Source: Trichostrongylus colubriformis (taxonomy: Eukaryota > Nematoda > Chromadorea > Rhabditida > Trichostrongylidae). Taken from it: 64,000 bases of DNA. Below the pieces are notes generated by a model. It worked only from the letters and a program-made list of their open reading frames with translations. It was not told the DNA's origin and ran no database searches. A program made the position numbers and the translations under genes. This document shows, piece by piece, positions 44,901 through 56,755 of this stretch (the first letter of the stretch is position 1; each line of letters begins with the position of its first letter). The stretch is from NCBI GenBank assembly GCA_963978905.1, contig OZ022259.1, positions 13,640,001 to 13,704,000 of the forward strand. Direction: 5' to 3'.

Positions 44901-47900
44901 AAGCAGCTGCGCAGGGATGTTCTTCGGAGACGCTTGATGACAACGCGCACAAGACGGACAGTGGAGAGCGGCGTCGTAACCGACCGCTCGGGATGCAGAA
45001 CGGGCAGAGACTAACTGACGAGGAATGATTTTGGGCCTGAAGCCGGCACGGTTCAGAACATTCCATGATTACGGTAGCTGCGCGAGAGGACCCCAGCGCG
45101 TGAGTCCGCTTATCCTCTTTGAACGGCAGGGGCCAAGAAGACGACAAGTGCGCGTACATTTGACGCACGGCCGAACGGGGATGAAGAAGTCGTGCACGAG
45201 TCACGACACCGCTGCTGATCGACAAGCTTAAGCTGCAGGCTGCATTGACAATGCAGCCTCGTCGGGCGAAATGCTTCCACATCTCAAACTTCATACAAGC
45301 AATGAAGAGTTGCATGGCATGAATCCAAACAGGTCAGCAGCAAATAGAACAAATCTATGCTCGCGCTTCAGTTAGTGGGTGGGAGAACAAAGAAGAAGTT
45401 CGGACTAACTAATGGATTCCATGCATTGTTATCTCATTGCTACGCAAGCAAATTCGATTGTCACTTTCCGATGATATTCGCAAGTAGAACGGCCGGATGC
45501 AAAATTTGATAGGTAGAAGATAAGGTCACCAGGTGGCCCGATGAGACGTCCAATCACAGCTCACGAACTTCGCGAAGCATGTAGCAGAATTGCTGTAAAC
45601 ATTATACCTGGCGCGACGGAATCTCATGAGGTGTAATGAAATTTCTAGCACCCTTTTGCGCGAAAGACCTTGCCAAAGATCTGAATCATTGTTTCGAGAT
45701 CAGTGTTTCCGAAAAACGTTCGTTAGGGCCCAAGCACCCTTCTAAATAAAAGGTGACCCTTTCAGCACCAGTAATTGTAGACTAATTTCTTCACTGTCAG
45801 TTGTCCTCAAAGTCTCTTTATGTGTTGGCGCATCGTGTGGAAGAAGTGGCAGTGAACTCCGTCCCAAAACAATAAATTGGCTTTGAAGGTAGTCTTTTCA
45901 TCATATCGTGGCTGGTGTAAAGATGCCCTGAGTGGAGAAAACCGCTTCACATGATTTCCGTTGTCTACAAAAAAACCTCTCATGCGGTCGAGTTCGAGGC
46001 AATTCGGAGGGCAGTAGATGAGTTCGAGTGAATTAATGCTTAGTCCGGATTATAGAGCAACTGTATGCTACTAGACGGTCGTTTTTGGCTTATTGATCCA
46101 AGGAAATGGATCAGCTTTCAACGAGGTGTCAGCCAGGGTGATCCCATATCTCCACTTTTGATTTTTTTTTCTCACGCTTCAACTGTGCCATTATGAGACT
46201 ATTGGAAAGACCAAGATGAGCCCATAGAGCGACATCATCTCAACTGCCTCGATGCATCTATGATCTTTTATTATGCTCCTAAATTAGCAGTGGGTTGCAA
46301 ACCGTGCTCAACAAACTGATTTAAGAAAATATAATGACAGGGCCTGAAGTAAATGCAAGCAAAGTTACATGGATGTTCAGGAACTCCATTGGACGGCATA
46401 CCGAAGCCCACGGAGAAAAAATCGAACTGGTCTTGACATTTGTGTACTTAGGTACTCATATGTCGTTCTCAAAATTGGACTTAAACTTAGCCGAGGAATC
46501 GCTCGGTGGGGAATATCAACATAAAAGTTTGTACTCCGTTTAAAAGTTGATTAACGCCGAGCGTGACCAAACAACGTTTCTTACACATCTGTGTGATGCC
46601 TGCCCTATTGCATAGATGTGAAGCATGGGCACTGACGAAAACAGCAGAGGATTGTATAAGAAAATTTCAGCGATGAATGGAACGACGGTTGCGGAGACTA
46701 CACTTCACGGTATGCTATCGAACAAGATACCACGTGAAAGGAGGAAGCTCGAAGACTTCGTCGTCGAAACTAGAAGACGCAAGTGGATTCACTCGAATGA
46801 CAAGAGAGCAACACGACGGCTAGTGTAGCTATTAAATAGGAAGTCCCTGATCAGTTGGACTCCACGAATGCGATGGTGAAATGACATGAGGGAGCCGTTT
46901 TTAAAAGCAAACTGGAAGAATAGGGCGACAACTTTTGAATGGATTATAAGTATGGCCCGTTTCTCTGTCTATATCAGATGAATAGCAGAGATAATATAGA
47001 TAAAGCAGTCAAGCTGGACCCGTCACTAACGTGAGAATTGTGTATGATCGTGAGACCGGTCGCCCAAAGGGTTTCGGATTCTGCGTGTTTTCTGATGAGG
47101 CTGGAGCTCAAAATGCTGTGAATACTCTGAATGGGACAGATTTCAATGGTCGTTCTCTTCGTGTAAACTACGCCAACAGAATCTGATCTCGGCTGAGGTT
47201 GCTGCGTTGGTTTTTGAGAATTTCACACGTGTGTAGTAATCGTCGTACCGTTCAGATGATGAATTTGCTCTCCTCCCTGTGAAGCCACTTTCATACTTTG
47301 CGACACAGCCATCGACAGAAGCGCCTGACAACGTCGGCACTATTGCTATGCGTTCTATTTATGACGTTGGACCGAGTCATGCCACGGTATGATGGTCTTG
47401 GCGATAGTCCGCGCGAATTTTGCCTTAATTTGGCACTATGTCAAGCGTTCCACCAAGATCGGGATCTGGCGGCAGACTGGGTGCGCTCTCGTCGCCACCA
47501 TCATTCCGTAGTATGGTTCGGTCAAGCGTGATAAGTACTGCGCGTCGCATCGATTGTCACCCGCGTTGGTGCCGCAAAGTATGAAGGCGGTCCAAAGAAG
47601 ACACATGGCACCGCTGTCATTCGTCATTCGTATAATTCGTAAATCGGCTTTCCCACTCCAAGATTCCTTTAGCCTTCCTGTCCTTCCGACTGGAAAAGTT
47701 GGGATTATATTCGTATAGGGGGGCCAAATCGCTGTATCCTACATCGGTTAGCTCTCGAACTCAGTGTATAGGTGAAACAGTGTCCAAAGAGCCAAAACTC
47801 AAAAACGTCATTACAATGCGTGGCGCGTTCTAGAAGGGTTTGATGGCTGCTGGAAGAGTTGTCCTTTCATATCCTTTACTTTTAAATTGTGTTTTCGATC

Positions 47901-48485
47901 GATGGAGAGGTAACCCATTCTTGTTCAGATGACGGAGCCAACGTATGGTGGTGGCACAGTGTTCACTGAAGTCAAATCGACTGTGCCGCCCACAAAGGTC
48001 AGTAGCGGTAATGCTAGTAATGGCAACCGTGTCCGAGTAGAGCAATGAATGTTCTCAGAACGACGCGCTATTCTGGTATAATTTAATGAAGACTGGGGAT
48101 GGTGACCCAAGAACTCGACACGCTGCTTGTCCGGTTCTGCTTGGAGTGAAATGGGTACGGTTGTCTCGTATTCATTGAAATAGTACTCAAATAAACTATC
48201 AGTATCAGGTTACGAATAAATGGGTACATGAACGAGGGAATGAATTCCGACGCCGCTGTGGTCTGAAGATGTCGGATGCTGAACGGTGAGATACCCTCTT
48301 ATATCGTATACGGGAAGTATGAACCTACGTATATCTACGTAGGTAAGACGTACTTTCCCTGTGCTATATTGTTTAGCCGTGACTCCCTTTACAGGTTCGT
48401 TGGTGATCTTGGCTTCGGACCAGAGCCAAGATATGCTCCGAATATGAGCCCAGATTTGTCCAAGGACGTCTTTAACACCGTATAG
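35990..48485 (+). CDS. dpy-18: Prolyl 4-hydroxylase alpha subunit, copy 2 (17 exons, 560 aa)
   Basis: Second tandem paralogue with the same predicted role. Exons: 35990-36156, 36218-36317, 36390-36494, 36961-37078, 37643-37770, 37829-37913, 39308-39395, 39458-39554, 39619-39693, 40906-41001, 42715-42785, 42840-42939, 42993-43112, 47929-47997, 48059-48154, 48209-48285, 48395-48485; total 1683 nt. Every exon after the first has exactly the length and phase of its counterpart in copy 1, the main support for these splice calls. Signal peptide is residues 1-17 (cut before DVFTS). Catalytic residues H423, D425, H494 and K504 are present, so an active enzyme is expected. The reading frame is intact. 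Intron 3 would begin with GC instead of GT. Intron 10 contains a dead mariner, intron 6 an RTE fragment shared with copy 3, and intron 13 (4.8 kb) an RTE relic and an RRM fragment. The start codon follows a TTTCAG acceptor, as expected for trans-splicing. Confidence 0.92.
38040..39290 (+). pseudogene. RTE fragment in intron 6 of P4H copy 2
   Basis: RT and C-terminal remains in all three frames: RMPDVWRPCTTVPIFKRKAD at about 38130, LRELRL near 38430, and a tail with SDFTEVKATVEDVLDIKK at about 39030-39080. No endonuclease is present. Its 5' boundary and RT text align with 63300-63740 in intron 6 of copy 3. Confidence 0.78.
39850..40650. repeat. Interspersed repeat, copy A, in intron 9 of P4H copy 2
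   Basis: About 0.75 kb aligning in the same orientation with 54800-55460 (shared CACTGCTGTTGAAGAAGC, GGGGCTTAGTTA, CTACTTGAGGTGG, CGATTTGATCAATTG, GGTCAGAACTT). No ORF. Class unknown. Confidence 0.7.
41075..41362. mobile_element. Small hairpin MITE next to the mariner in intron 10 of P4H copy 2
   Basis: A diverged inverted repeat: CATGCAAGGTTTTAGGCGAA, AAATCAGCGGAGATGCATCC and CCTCGC on the left match in complement ACCCGCTTGGACGAAAGTTC, GAGGGGTGTACCTCTGCCGG and GACTTTGATTTTTTGCGC on the right. Its CATGCAAAGTTTCAGGCGAA-like end is related to the 20246 element. It stops about 15 bp before the mariner. Confidence 0.5.
41377..42639 (-). mobile_element. Mariner element with decayed transposase
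   Basis: A 1263-bp element in intron 10 of P4H copy 2. Ends are TTAGGTTGGCAACTGATTAA and its imperfect complement TTAGGTCGGCAACTAAGTCA, with TA on both sides (41375-41376, 42640-42641). The size and TA target are typical of mariner. The transposase lies on the minus strand and is dead. Confidence 0.88.
41410..42455 (-). pseudogene. Mariner transposase pseudogene
   Basis: Reading from 42455 on the minus strand: start MENQNIHFRH, the N-terminal helix-turn-helix region, then a stop after CQNWFA, then DEKRSGRPVGVDNDS and TTREIAEKLQVSH. Further stops and at least one frame change follow. The C-terminus at about 41410-41757 still reads LATRQKLLELGWDVLPHPPY and SPDLAPSDYF, the block around the third catalytic Asp. 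No functional protein is expected. Confidence 0.85.
43113..45959. other. First part of intron 13 of P4H copy 2
   Basis: No recognised element until the RTE fragment. 44220-45260 is markedly GC-rich compared with its surroundings and may be an unrecognised repeat. Confidence 0.4.
45960..46990 (+). pseudogene. Decayed RTE reverse transcriptase fragment in intron 13 of P4H copy 2
   Basis: RT remains include FQRGVSQGDPISPLLI at 46116-46165, VLTFVYLGTHMSFSK near 46430-46475, and CVMPALLHRCEAWALTKTAE at about 46590-46650, with stops and frame changes between. The order and spacing fit the second half of an RTE RT. No endonuclease part is seen. An RRM-coding segment follows directly at 47013. Confidence 0.75.
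47013..47186 (+). pseudogene. RNA recognition motif fragment (CSTF64-like)
   Basis: A 57-codon open segment ending in TGA, inside intron 13 of P4H copy 2. It reads AGPVTNVRIVYDRETGRPKG, then FGFCVFSDEAGAQNAV, then NGTDFNGRSLRVNYANRI. This is the second half of an RRM, with the RNP1 motif KGFGFCVF. The DRETGRPKG phrase is typical of cleavage stimulation factor 64 (C. elegans cpf-2). The first beta strand with RNP2 is absent; an in-frame stop lies three codons upstream. It may be a relic exon, a retrocopy fragment, or sequence carried with the adjoining RTE. No start codon or flanking exons were found. Confidence 0.7.
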
Positions 48486-48931
48486 TACTCATGATGACTA
48501 GCTGTCGTTCTTGTTTTGGTTACGTATTTCTCTCAAGTTTCTATTTTAATCGGGTCTCGGGATCAATGTTTATGAAAATGCCTTGCCAATCGATATTCTT
48601 TCAATTTCGCGCTGCTGTTCCGTTTTTTATCGGAATTTATCTATTTCGTTTGTCTCTTATGGTTATGGGTGCGTCATAAAACACATTTTTGCCCTACTTC
48701 TTATTGTTCACCATTATTTTCTTTGCATGCTTGAGCTCATATTTTCGTTGACTCCCACTTTGACGCACTCAAGGATATCATAGTGATTTGATTAGTAAAC
48801 ATTATACTGTTCCCCGGTACTGACTAAGATAACCTTTCTTCTTTTTTCACTCGCTCTACCGGAGAAAATCTGTTCATCTAGTGGTACAACTTGTGATTTT
48901 CAATCAGTTATAATTGAAAAATCGAATGTTC

Positions 48932-49134
48932 TCAACATAGACCGAGTCTATCCTGTATGGCTACATTAACTGAAATTGAACCAGCTTTGCTGGCGCACAA
49001 CATTGCGCGCACCACTCGGCAGAGTTTCAAACGGGCTCATACAGTCGTTTTCAACATAGACCGAGTCTATCCTGTATGGCTACATTATTGAGCTGTGACG
49101 CGCTCAGTATTGTGTGCCGACAAAGCTGGTAGAG
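48932..49134. repeat. 37-bp direct repeats interleaved with an inverted repeat, 3' of P4H copy 2
   Basis: 48932-48968 and 49051-49087 are identical and include the palindrome TAGACCGAGTCTA. A second pair, about 48984-49014 and 49100-49134, is inverted and imperfect (ACCAGCTTTGCTGGCGCACA against its complement). Non-coding, about 450 bp after the stop codon. Confidence 0.75.
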
Positions 49135-52100
49135 TTAACAGTAGGTAACATCGGCACGGTAACAATCCTGAGAAATTCATTGTGAGCAAACCGTATTAAC
49201 CGGCACGGTGATAATCTTACCAGGTAAAAATCTTATCAACCGTTATCAATGAAAACAAGAGTAAGCCTTATGAACCTCGGGGGTTGCTAGAGTAAGTTAG
49301 CGTGATACCAGAGCAATTAGAACATTCTTTAGAAATTTTTTTTCCTGTTTCAAAAGGGGTACACCTATGCTCAGTGTCACGGGCATACAATTTCTTTTTA
49401 CACAGGAATTTTCGCGGTATATCTCCTCTTGTCAGTAGTTATCAGTTCTGATCACCCATCGATGATGTCCTCCTGACATCCTGTAATGTGAAAATAGCGG
49501 ATCTGGCGACCGATATTGAAGGAGTCCATATCGCATAATTCCAAACTGTGAGAAGCGCAGTACAGAGCGATAGCTCAACTGGTCTCTGCAAACAGCCACT
49601 ATTTTTAGGGATTTCACGCAGTTTTGCGGTCGAAATATCCCACTCTGTTACCGGAGTATTAACCATGCTCACATGTGAGCACTAAAGTGCTCAAGCCTTG
49701 CGGTTGGTTGATAATACTGCTGCTTACAATACGCATATCACGTCTGCCATTTTTCTTATTTCTGCATTCATTCGCTGTCAACGCCTTTGTTACAATGAAC
49801 TTATCAAAAGAAATCTTTTGAACTGATCATTTTATATTTGAACTGTAGTGATCACTATCTTGGCGTTTAGGCAGTTAGCGGCCGTCGGTTTAGATTCGAT
49901 CTCATCAGATGCTAGCGATTTGGCCACTCAATGAGCACCTCATTCTTATATATTGGTCTAAGTTCATGAAAAGGACATTAGGTAGCTCTGCCGGGCGGGG
50001 AGGTAGGTCCAGCCGAGAAAAATCGGCTAAACCGGCAATTAATAAAAACACTATATTTCATTTTAGGAAAATTAACCAGTCATGTGTCCCGTAATTAGCC
50101 CCGATCTCTTCTGCAATTTCCAATATTTGATTGATCAAGAAGTTGTGACGTTCTTTTTCTAAATTCCTTTTTTCGAAAGCACTCACGTTTATTCAGAAAG
50201 AAATTTTCTCCTTCAAATCCCTTGCTCAGCATGCTTTATGAACCATTCTTGTGCGTTTGCGACATACATATCGAGTTCTATAGTCATTATGAGTTTTGCG
50301 AACAGATTATTTTTGCCATGTCGAATTACCTCATCTGCCTGGGTGTGGGTATGTTTTCGCTTACAATTAATACTTGCCCATTCCTCAAAGACAGTGATAC
50401 GAGTGCGAAATTCACGGTGAAAGGAGGGCTTCTAAGCTTCAAAAGAGGCGTCCTTCTCATCAGTTGCTTGCACTTTTTGACTCTACCCGTCTTCCGGAAT
50501 CACCGGTGGGGAGGCGGTCTTATTTTTCAAGATTTTGACCGTTTCGTATCGTATTTCTTCTCTTTTGTAATAGAACACTCCTAATTTCATTTTCAATTTT
50601 TCCATATTCGGCTCGAGCTGCCCCCACCTCTGTCTTTTATCCTACACTTAAGAGCAGGCTTGCAGCAAACGCCTTGCTCAGGCCAAATAATTTCGAATGC
50701 TTATGACTTTTTACTTCTCTCCATGTATAACTCACGTTGCCATAAGCTTTCCAACCTATTCAGTAATGCCATCCACGCACTAAACGATATTGTCAAAATT
50801 TATGATTCATTTGGTTCAGACGGAAAGTCACGTTGTTTAATCATATTGTTGCAAGTAGAATTGCCTATTCAGCGCTGAACGCTCCATCACCTCCATCCAG
50901 GCGTACATTATTGTTTTACATTCAAATTACATGCACGGTGTTATTAAGCAGACTCAAGAGCATCTTATACACCTTCGCCTGGACCGTAAAAGGTATACGA
51001 AGCTTCTCACCTTTTCAGAAAGCTTCCAGACTTTTTAAATTTCTTCTAGACAGGAATTTAATTCGAGTTTTATTCAGTCATCTGCTATCGCACTACAGAA
51101 TTTTTATACGTGCTATTGGTTTTGTAACTTTTAACGTGGTGTTTAAAGACAGAAATCATATGGCGATTTTCAACGCTTTTTAGATAAATGCAGACAATAG
51201 GCAGCGATCGTCCAATCCTATTGGTCAATTGATTTCAATCAACTTTATAACCGAATACTCGGTCAAATACTAGCCGATTTTTCAACGAAATTCTCATATT
51301 TTATATATTTAGTGCATATAGGAACTGGCTATGGTGAGACCGCAAGGGAGGGTGGAGAATACTTCCTGAGAGGATTTCGTGATCGCTGAAAAGAGATTGT
51401 CTCCAAAAATAAAAACGGGTGTTCCGCGGCTGTTTGTGCATGACCGGTAATTCGTAGTCAATTCAGCGATTTTTTTCATATTTCATTGGCTGAGTAATTG
51501 ACTGTCTTCTTTTGCACAGGGGATGATCGGACGCGTCCGATTCGATTGCCCTCATGCCCACGTCCCCCACCTCCTTTCCTGTGGATATTTTCCTTGACAT
51601 CCTTCATGAATAAAGGCGCGATTTTCAGTTTCTGTTCCAGTCACTAGATCAATTCTAACATATATATGTAATTCATGGCCACTTTCAATGTGCTTTCATT
51701 TAGTCTTTCAACTGTCAGCAAGAATTCATGGTACTATTTCATTTTCTCCCAACAGCTACAACTTCATTTTTTTCCTTTCCATTTGCCGGCAAGATCCCGC
51801 CACCCACCCCCCCCCCCCTCACCTAGGCGGGAGCTGTAGGGTCAGTGAGCAATAATCGACGCTGCTCGATTTCCTCTCCATCCTCTTAATAACAGGACTT
51901 CACCCAGCGGCTCCTTTTCGTATTTGGGTCGACCATATCCGCCCGCTCAGGTAATACAGCCGGCTTAACCTATGATTTCCACCTAGGCTTTACTTTCGCT
52001 TTTCTCTACCCCCAATCTCATTTCCTTTCAACTGTGATTCCAGTGATTACAGTTACTTACTCATATTTAGGTAACAATTCACCTCTTAGTTACTTAGCTA

Positions 52101-52449
52101 TTAATTACATGGTCTCTGATACAGGATTGGCACCTTGTGAGTTCCAAATCATGCGCGAAGGTGGCTAGTGAAAGCCTTTGCCATTTGCACCACTCATATG
52201 ATAAACTGCCGGTCCACTTGTGGGTCTTCATTTCTCCCGCAGGAATTTCCCATTTCGTTTCGCACATAAGTAGTAAGCAAACAAACAATTGTTGTTTTTC
52301 AACACATACCCATCGAAGCCTCTTTACACGGGTAGTGGAACGCAAATCCGGACTTCAAATGCCAAAATATCACTTAAGGATCAAAGATGGTTTCTGAGAA
52401 AAAAAAATCAAGACAGCGCTATTCTCTGCGCCAGAGTGTTTACTATAAT
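49135..52449. other. Intergenic, no gene seen
   Basis: A/T-rich sequence downstream of P4H copy 2. Frames of 60-120 codons show no domain. A C-run lies near 51808-51820. Confidence 0.5.
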
Positions 52450-54160
52450 ACTTACTTACTTAGATACTTAGATGGCCCGCCTTCACTGGTTGTGCGGGCC
52501 CCAACACGATTTCCATTCGGTTCGTTCTTTCGCGATCGTCATCCAGCTCGTTCGTTGACTTCGTTGGTGGCGACCACGAGAATCAGCCGTTCTGGAATTT
52601 CTCATTAGTTTAACGTGTTCAACGAACACATCTCCCCATCTTTTGGGAGGTCTTCGCGGGGACGTGGACAATCCCAGGGGATCCACTCCACTGTTCTTCA
52701 TGTCCACCTATCGTCTTCTCTCCGCATTATATGACCGGCCCATCGGTGTTTGGCCTTCGATGCGTATTCCGCAGGGTCTCGTAGACGAGACATTTATCTC
52801 AAATCGGAGCTGCGAAGCCCGGCACGATATTGAGATAGCCGGGTGTACTTCAGAAGACATCTCTCGAGTGCTCTGTGAGTTTCTCTTCCTGTACTGCGCA
52901 AGATCCTCCTGTAACGCATTTTTGCAACTGGCATTGATAAACAGTCGCTCGAGATGAGTTGCATTTGGATCCAGCCTCAAACTTCTCCTCCTTTCAAGCA
53001 GCGTCTTGGTGTTCGATGAAATCCGATCGCTTCTCCTTGATTGTTGAAGACATGCAAGATCAGCACAGGTTTGCAACCCTTTGAGGAGCAGCTCGTAGTC
53101 TCCGGTCGGGTCCTCCACGACTCGCCAGTCATAACGGGATAGTGCCTCGTTCAGAAGGTTCTCGTCATACACGACTTGCTTCCTCCCCTTCGGCCGGTGA
53201 CAGGTGTTCTTCTCCAGTCGAGTGTCGAACCTGATTTTGGCCCGAAGAAGGCGATGATCGGATCCACAACAGAAAGATGGCACCACGGAGGTGTCGTAGA
53301 GGCACCATCTTCTGTTTGTTAGAATGTGGTCGATCTCAGCATGAGTCGTGCCATTGGGTGACTCCCATGTCCAGCGGCGGCGTTCCTTCCTCTCAAACAG
53401 CGAATTACCATGGAAGAGACGTGCTGCAGACATGAGGTCAACGAGACGACTTCCGTTGTCGTTCCTATCGCCTATCCCGAATTTTCCGATCCTATGTTCC
53501 TCGCTGTTGCCTTTTCCTAACCTTGCGTTGAAGTCACCGACAACGAATTTGTAGAAGGACTTCTCTTTGCGGATGACTTCTTCCAGGTGTTCATAGAACG
53601 CATCCAATTCGGAATCATCAGCTGCTGCGTGTGGTGAGTAGCAGTTGATGATTGAGATGGTCTTCTGATGCGGTGGATGAAGGCGTAGAATGGCTAGACG
53701 AGGAGACAGAATCTCGTGAGAGTCGACGTGGCGGACGACAGACGGGTGCACGACAAATCCAACGCCTCCGACATTCCGCGACGGGATGTTCTCTCCACGG
53801 ATAACAAGAGTCCCGTCGTTGAACTGTCGTACGTCGGTTCTTCTGCTCTTTGTTTCTTGTAGCGCGATCACATGGAACTTGATGCGAGTCGCAGCGTCGA
53901 GGAGAGCATGGAGATCGGCGTTGGACGAGACTGTTTTTCGTTGTAGGTGCAGAGCATGAAGCAGTCTCCGTGCCGTGTACGAGGCGTGTCGTCATTGTCC
54001 AGAATCCATGACGTCCTGCGCAACCCGAGATTTCTTCGCCTCTCACCGGTTGTCGTACCGTCCGACGTCGGAGACGGCAGAGCCCGGTGTGCGGGGCTGT
54101 TTTTCTGCTGGTTGAGCGTTTGTTTATTATAATTATCAGCAAAATTCGCATGGTTTGCTT
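52450..54160 (-). pseudogene. Internally deleted RTE retrotransposon (endonuclease kept, RT lost)
   Basis: On the minus strand, a 387-codon open frame (53871-52708) carries an endonuclease: [57 protein letters not shown] and [11 protein letters not shown]. The catalytic SDH is intact here. After [14 protein letters not shown] the sequence jumps to an element tail: a TAG at 52708-52710, then in frame RRPPKRWGDVF, QRTSWMTIAKERTEWK and CWGPH, ending at 52483. Nearly all of the RT is gone. Upstream, [10 protein letters not shown] (about 53930-53960) is in another frame, so the 5' part is frameshifted. A TAAG-type repeat tail follows at about 52450-52475. It is a third RTE family in the window. 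Confidence 0.8.
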
Positions 54161-54799
54161 CCAAATCACGTTGAATACATCCTGCACTCCTCGTTAGTCA
54201 TTTCACAGCAAATTCTACTGCTTTTGGGCAATTCACTGCTTGAAGACACAGGGAGATGTGTGGCTTACCGTAACGCTTGCAGTTCGTTAGGTTGCAGACA
54301 TTGCAGACAGGATACCTAAATAAGACATCGAGTGTGAATTCAATGGATTTTTTTACAACGAACACTCTTTTCTTACCTTTTCACTTATTTCCTTATTCAC
54401 TGTTTCACTTGATTGCTGCTGTTTGTTGTTTCACTCATTTCACATGAATGAATGAATACACCCTACGAGACAAGAAAGGACATCTCATTTACCGAGCAAC
54501 TCCTCAAGCCCACATTGTGTATCCTTGGCGATTCCGTTCAAGATTATATGTTATGATATGCAGTAACCTAGTGCTTACTGCATGCACTCACATGTTATCC
54601 CACGCTTTGTGTGGTTTCACTACAGTATGCGCTCCAAGTATCCAAGGAATCTGCATCATTCTAGAATTGATGGAATTCTCAGGGGAAGGGAGTACATCAC
54701 GAACCAATGCGACATATTAGCTTGTAAGGAAAATTCTGGTCGGTTTTCACAATTTCTACTTCGGGAGATCATAACGGCTCAGTCTGATAGCTTCTTTTC

Positions 54800-55460
54800 T
54801 CACAGAATAAGCACCGTTTGATTCGCTACACTTTTGGCTATTCGATGAAGGGTTGTTGATTTATATAGCGCGAAATCATAGAAATTCGACTCCAAACCAC
54901 CATTCTTTCTGAACACACTGCTGTTGAAGAAGCCGTCTAAAGGTGTGTGAAAATGGGGCTTAGTTAACGCTAGTTCTGGTAAATATGATGGACGAGTAAG
55001 GGCTTCACACTGCAACTGCTTATTTACCAGAAGAGGACTAGTGGAAAATGCGTTTGCGCGTAGCTGCTCTGAGGGTCCCGCGGCACCTATTTTTTGGGTT
55101 TGTCCAAGTCAAGCTACTTGAGGTGGCTAACCAAGTGTTGAGGGCCAATACTTTTGGACATCCCTCGCAAGTATAGACGCTCATCGCTCCCTGCCGTTTA
55201 AGTTAAACCGATTTGATCAATTGCGAATTATAGCAACTCATTCTCATTTGTGCACCTCTGAAATAACAATAACAAAATAATATTAATAAAATTAATAAGA
55301 TAAATAATCACCAAATAAATTATATAATCAAAAATTGCAACTTTTTGTCTATCTAAGGAGCACAATATGAAAGCTGATTGATGTTGACGCGCTCTGAGAT
55401 TTATTATATTATGAATGCGAAAAACCGGTCAGAACTTCCCTTACAGCCTAATATCGTGGT
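54800..55460. repeat. Interspersed repeat, copy B, intergenic
   Basis: Diverged second copy of the 39850-40650 repeat. An A/T-rich stretch of short AATAA-type units lies at 55262-55330. Confidence 0.7.
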
Positions 55461-56442
55461 GTACAAAGTTGGATGTTGACCAAGGTGATCCGGAACTTAT
55501 GAACCAGCCGGATACTAATAGAAGCTGATGATTTTGCTTCGGGGTGGAGTAGCAGACGGAGATATCATGACATGCCGCTGTGGTCTGCTACGTGGTCAAG
55601 CATGAAATGAAAAATTCTCATGGGCGGACTTGCATTCAGTGTTGAAGAAAAGGGAAGAGGTCGTATCTGTTCGGAATTTTCTTGAGTAGCTCTCAACGGC
55701 TACTTTCTTATAGCCGATGATTCCATCTCGGAAAAAGCAGGTCTCCAATCGATAATCATACGTGGCTCTCTCTCCCTGCACTTCTACGGTTATCGATTGA
55801 CCATCTGTTTAGAGGTGGGGAGATCATTTTGGAAAAGCAACAATCTCAGACATGCATGTGAGGGACAGAGAATTCTGTCTCTGAAAGATTTGGCATTACT
55901 TAACCGTGGTCTGGCTGTTATGGCTCCTTACAACACAAAAGTATAGATTCCTAGTTCATCGTCCTCACATTTGTCTTAAGTTTACATTTCCCGAGCTTTC
56001 ACGAGCAAAGTATGTTACCCGCGGCCCTTGAGTGGTTTGACAATTTACATCCCAACCTTCTCTACTACTATGAATAAAACGCATCGTCTGTCTGTATGCG
56101 GTTGTACGTCCGTCCCTCCGTCTGTACGTCTGTCTGTTACGAAATCAGGAATTACTTGCAAAGCAATCTCCAAGACAAGCCTGGGATGTGTGGAGCGTGG
56201 GACACAAAGGAGCACAGACGATTTAACTCAAGCCCCGCACCCGTTGGGCAAGGCGTGCAGTGTAATGTTCGGTCCTCAGACCGAACGTAGTCAAGTAAGT
56301 TCCAAAATGATCTTGACTTGAGGAAGGGATGGGTGAACATCGGCGATGAGCATCTGAAGGCCATATAAGAGGTCCGAACGAAATAGGTGGAGAGCGTTCC
56401 CAAAGGGCAGCAAAAAACTCTTAACTCGGTTCAAACGCGGCT

Positions 56443-56755
56443 GCTGGGAAAAATTGTAACCAAGCTATTTTGAACACACTTAGAAGAGGGGACACTACTC
56501 CCTCCCCGCAATGGGTAGAGCGGACCCTGTTATTAATCAGAGGGTAATCATTGCAAAAATGTAAAAATTGAAGTTGTTTCTAGGATGGTACAGAGAGTGG
56601 AAGAAAGTGACAGTGATCAGTGGAGTTATAGTCTCGTAAGTAATATAAATTTCAACTGTGGGCGGGGCTATTGCTGATGGGTGGAGGTGCGATTAAGGTG
56701 CAGATGCGCTCATGAGGTGGAACTGGAGATACGCTATGAATTCGGCATCGCTGCC
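56443..56755. repeat. Direct repeat, copy A
   Basis: About 0.3 kb matching 57357-57740 in the same orientation (CCCCGCAATGGGTAGAGCGG, GTGGAAGAAAGTGACAGTGA, GCAGATGCGCTCATGAGG). In copy B the right end runs into the BEL/Pao gag relic. Confidence 0.8.

Noticed and set aside
45000..45320. GC-rich block as a possible coding exon
   Set aside because: Open frames occur in several registers as expected of GC-rich DNA; none shows a known motif, and P4H exons 13 and 14 join in phase across it.
50222..50584. 120-codon forward frame with hydrophobic content
   Set aside because: Composition follows the A/T-rich base content; no homologous pattern, no splice context.
56085..56140. CRISPR-like or satellite array (GTCTGTCTG/GTCCGTCC units)
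   Set aside because: Only irregular low-complexity repetition with no constant repeat and spacer lengths.
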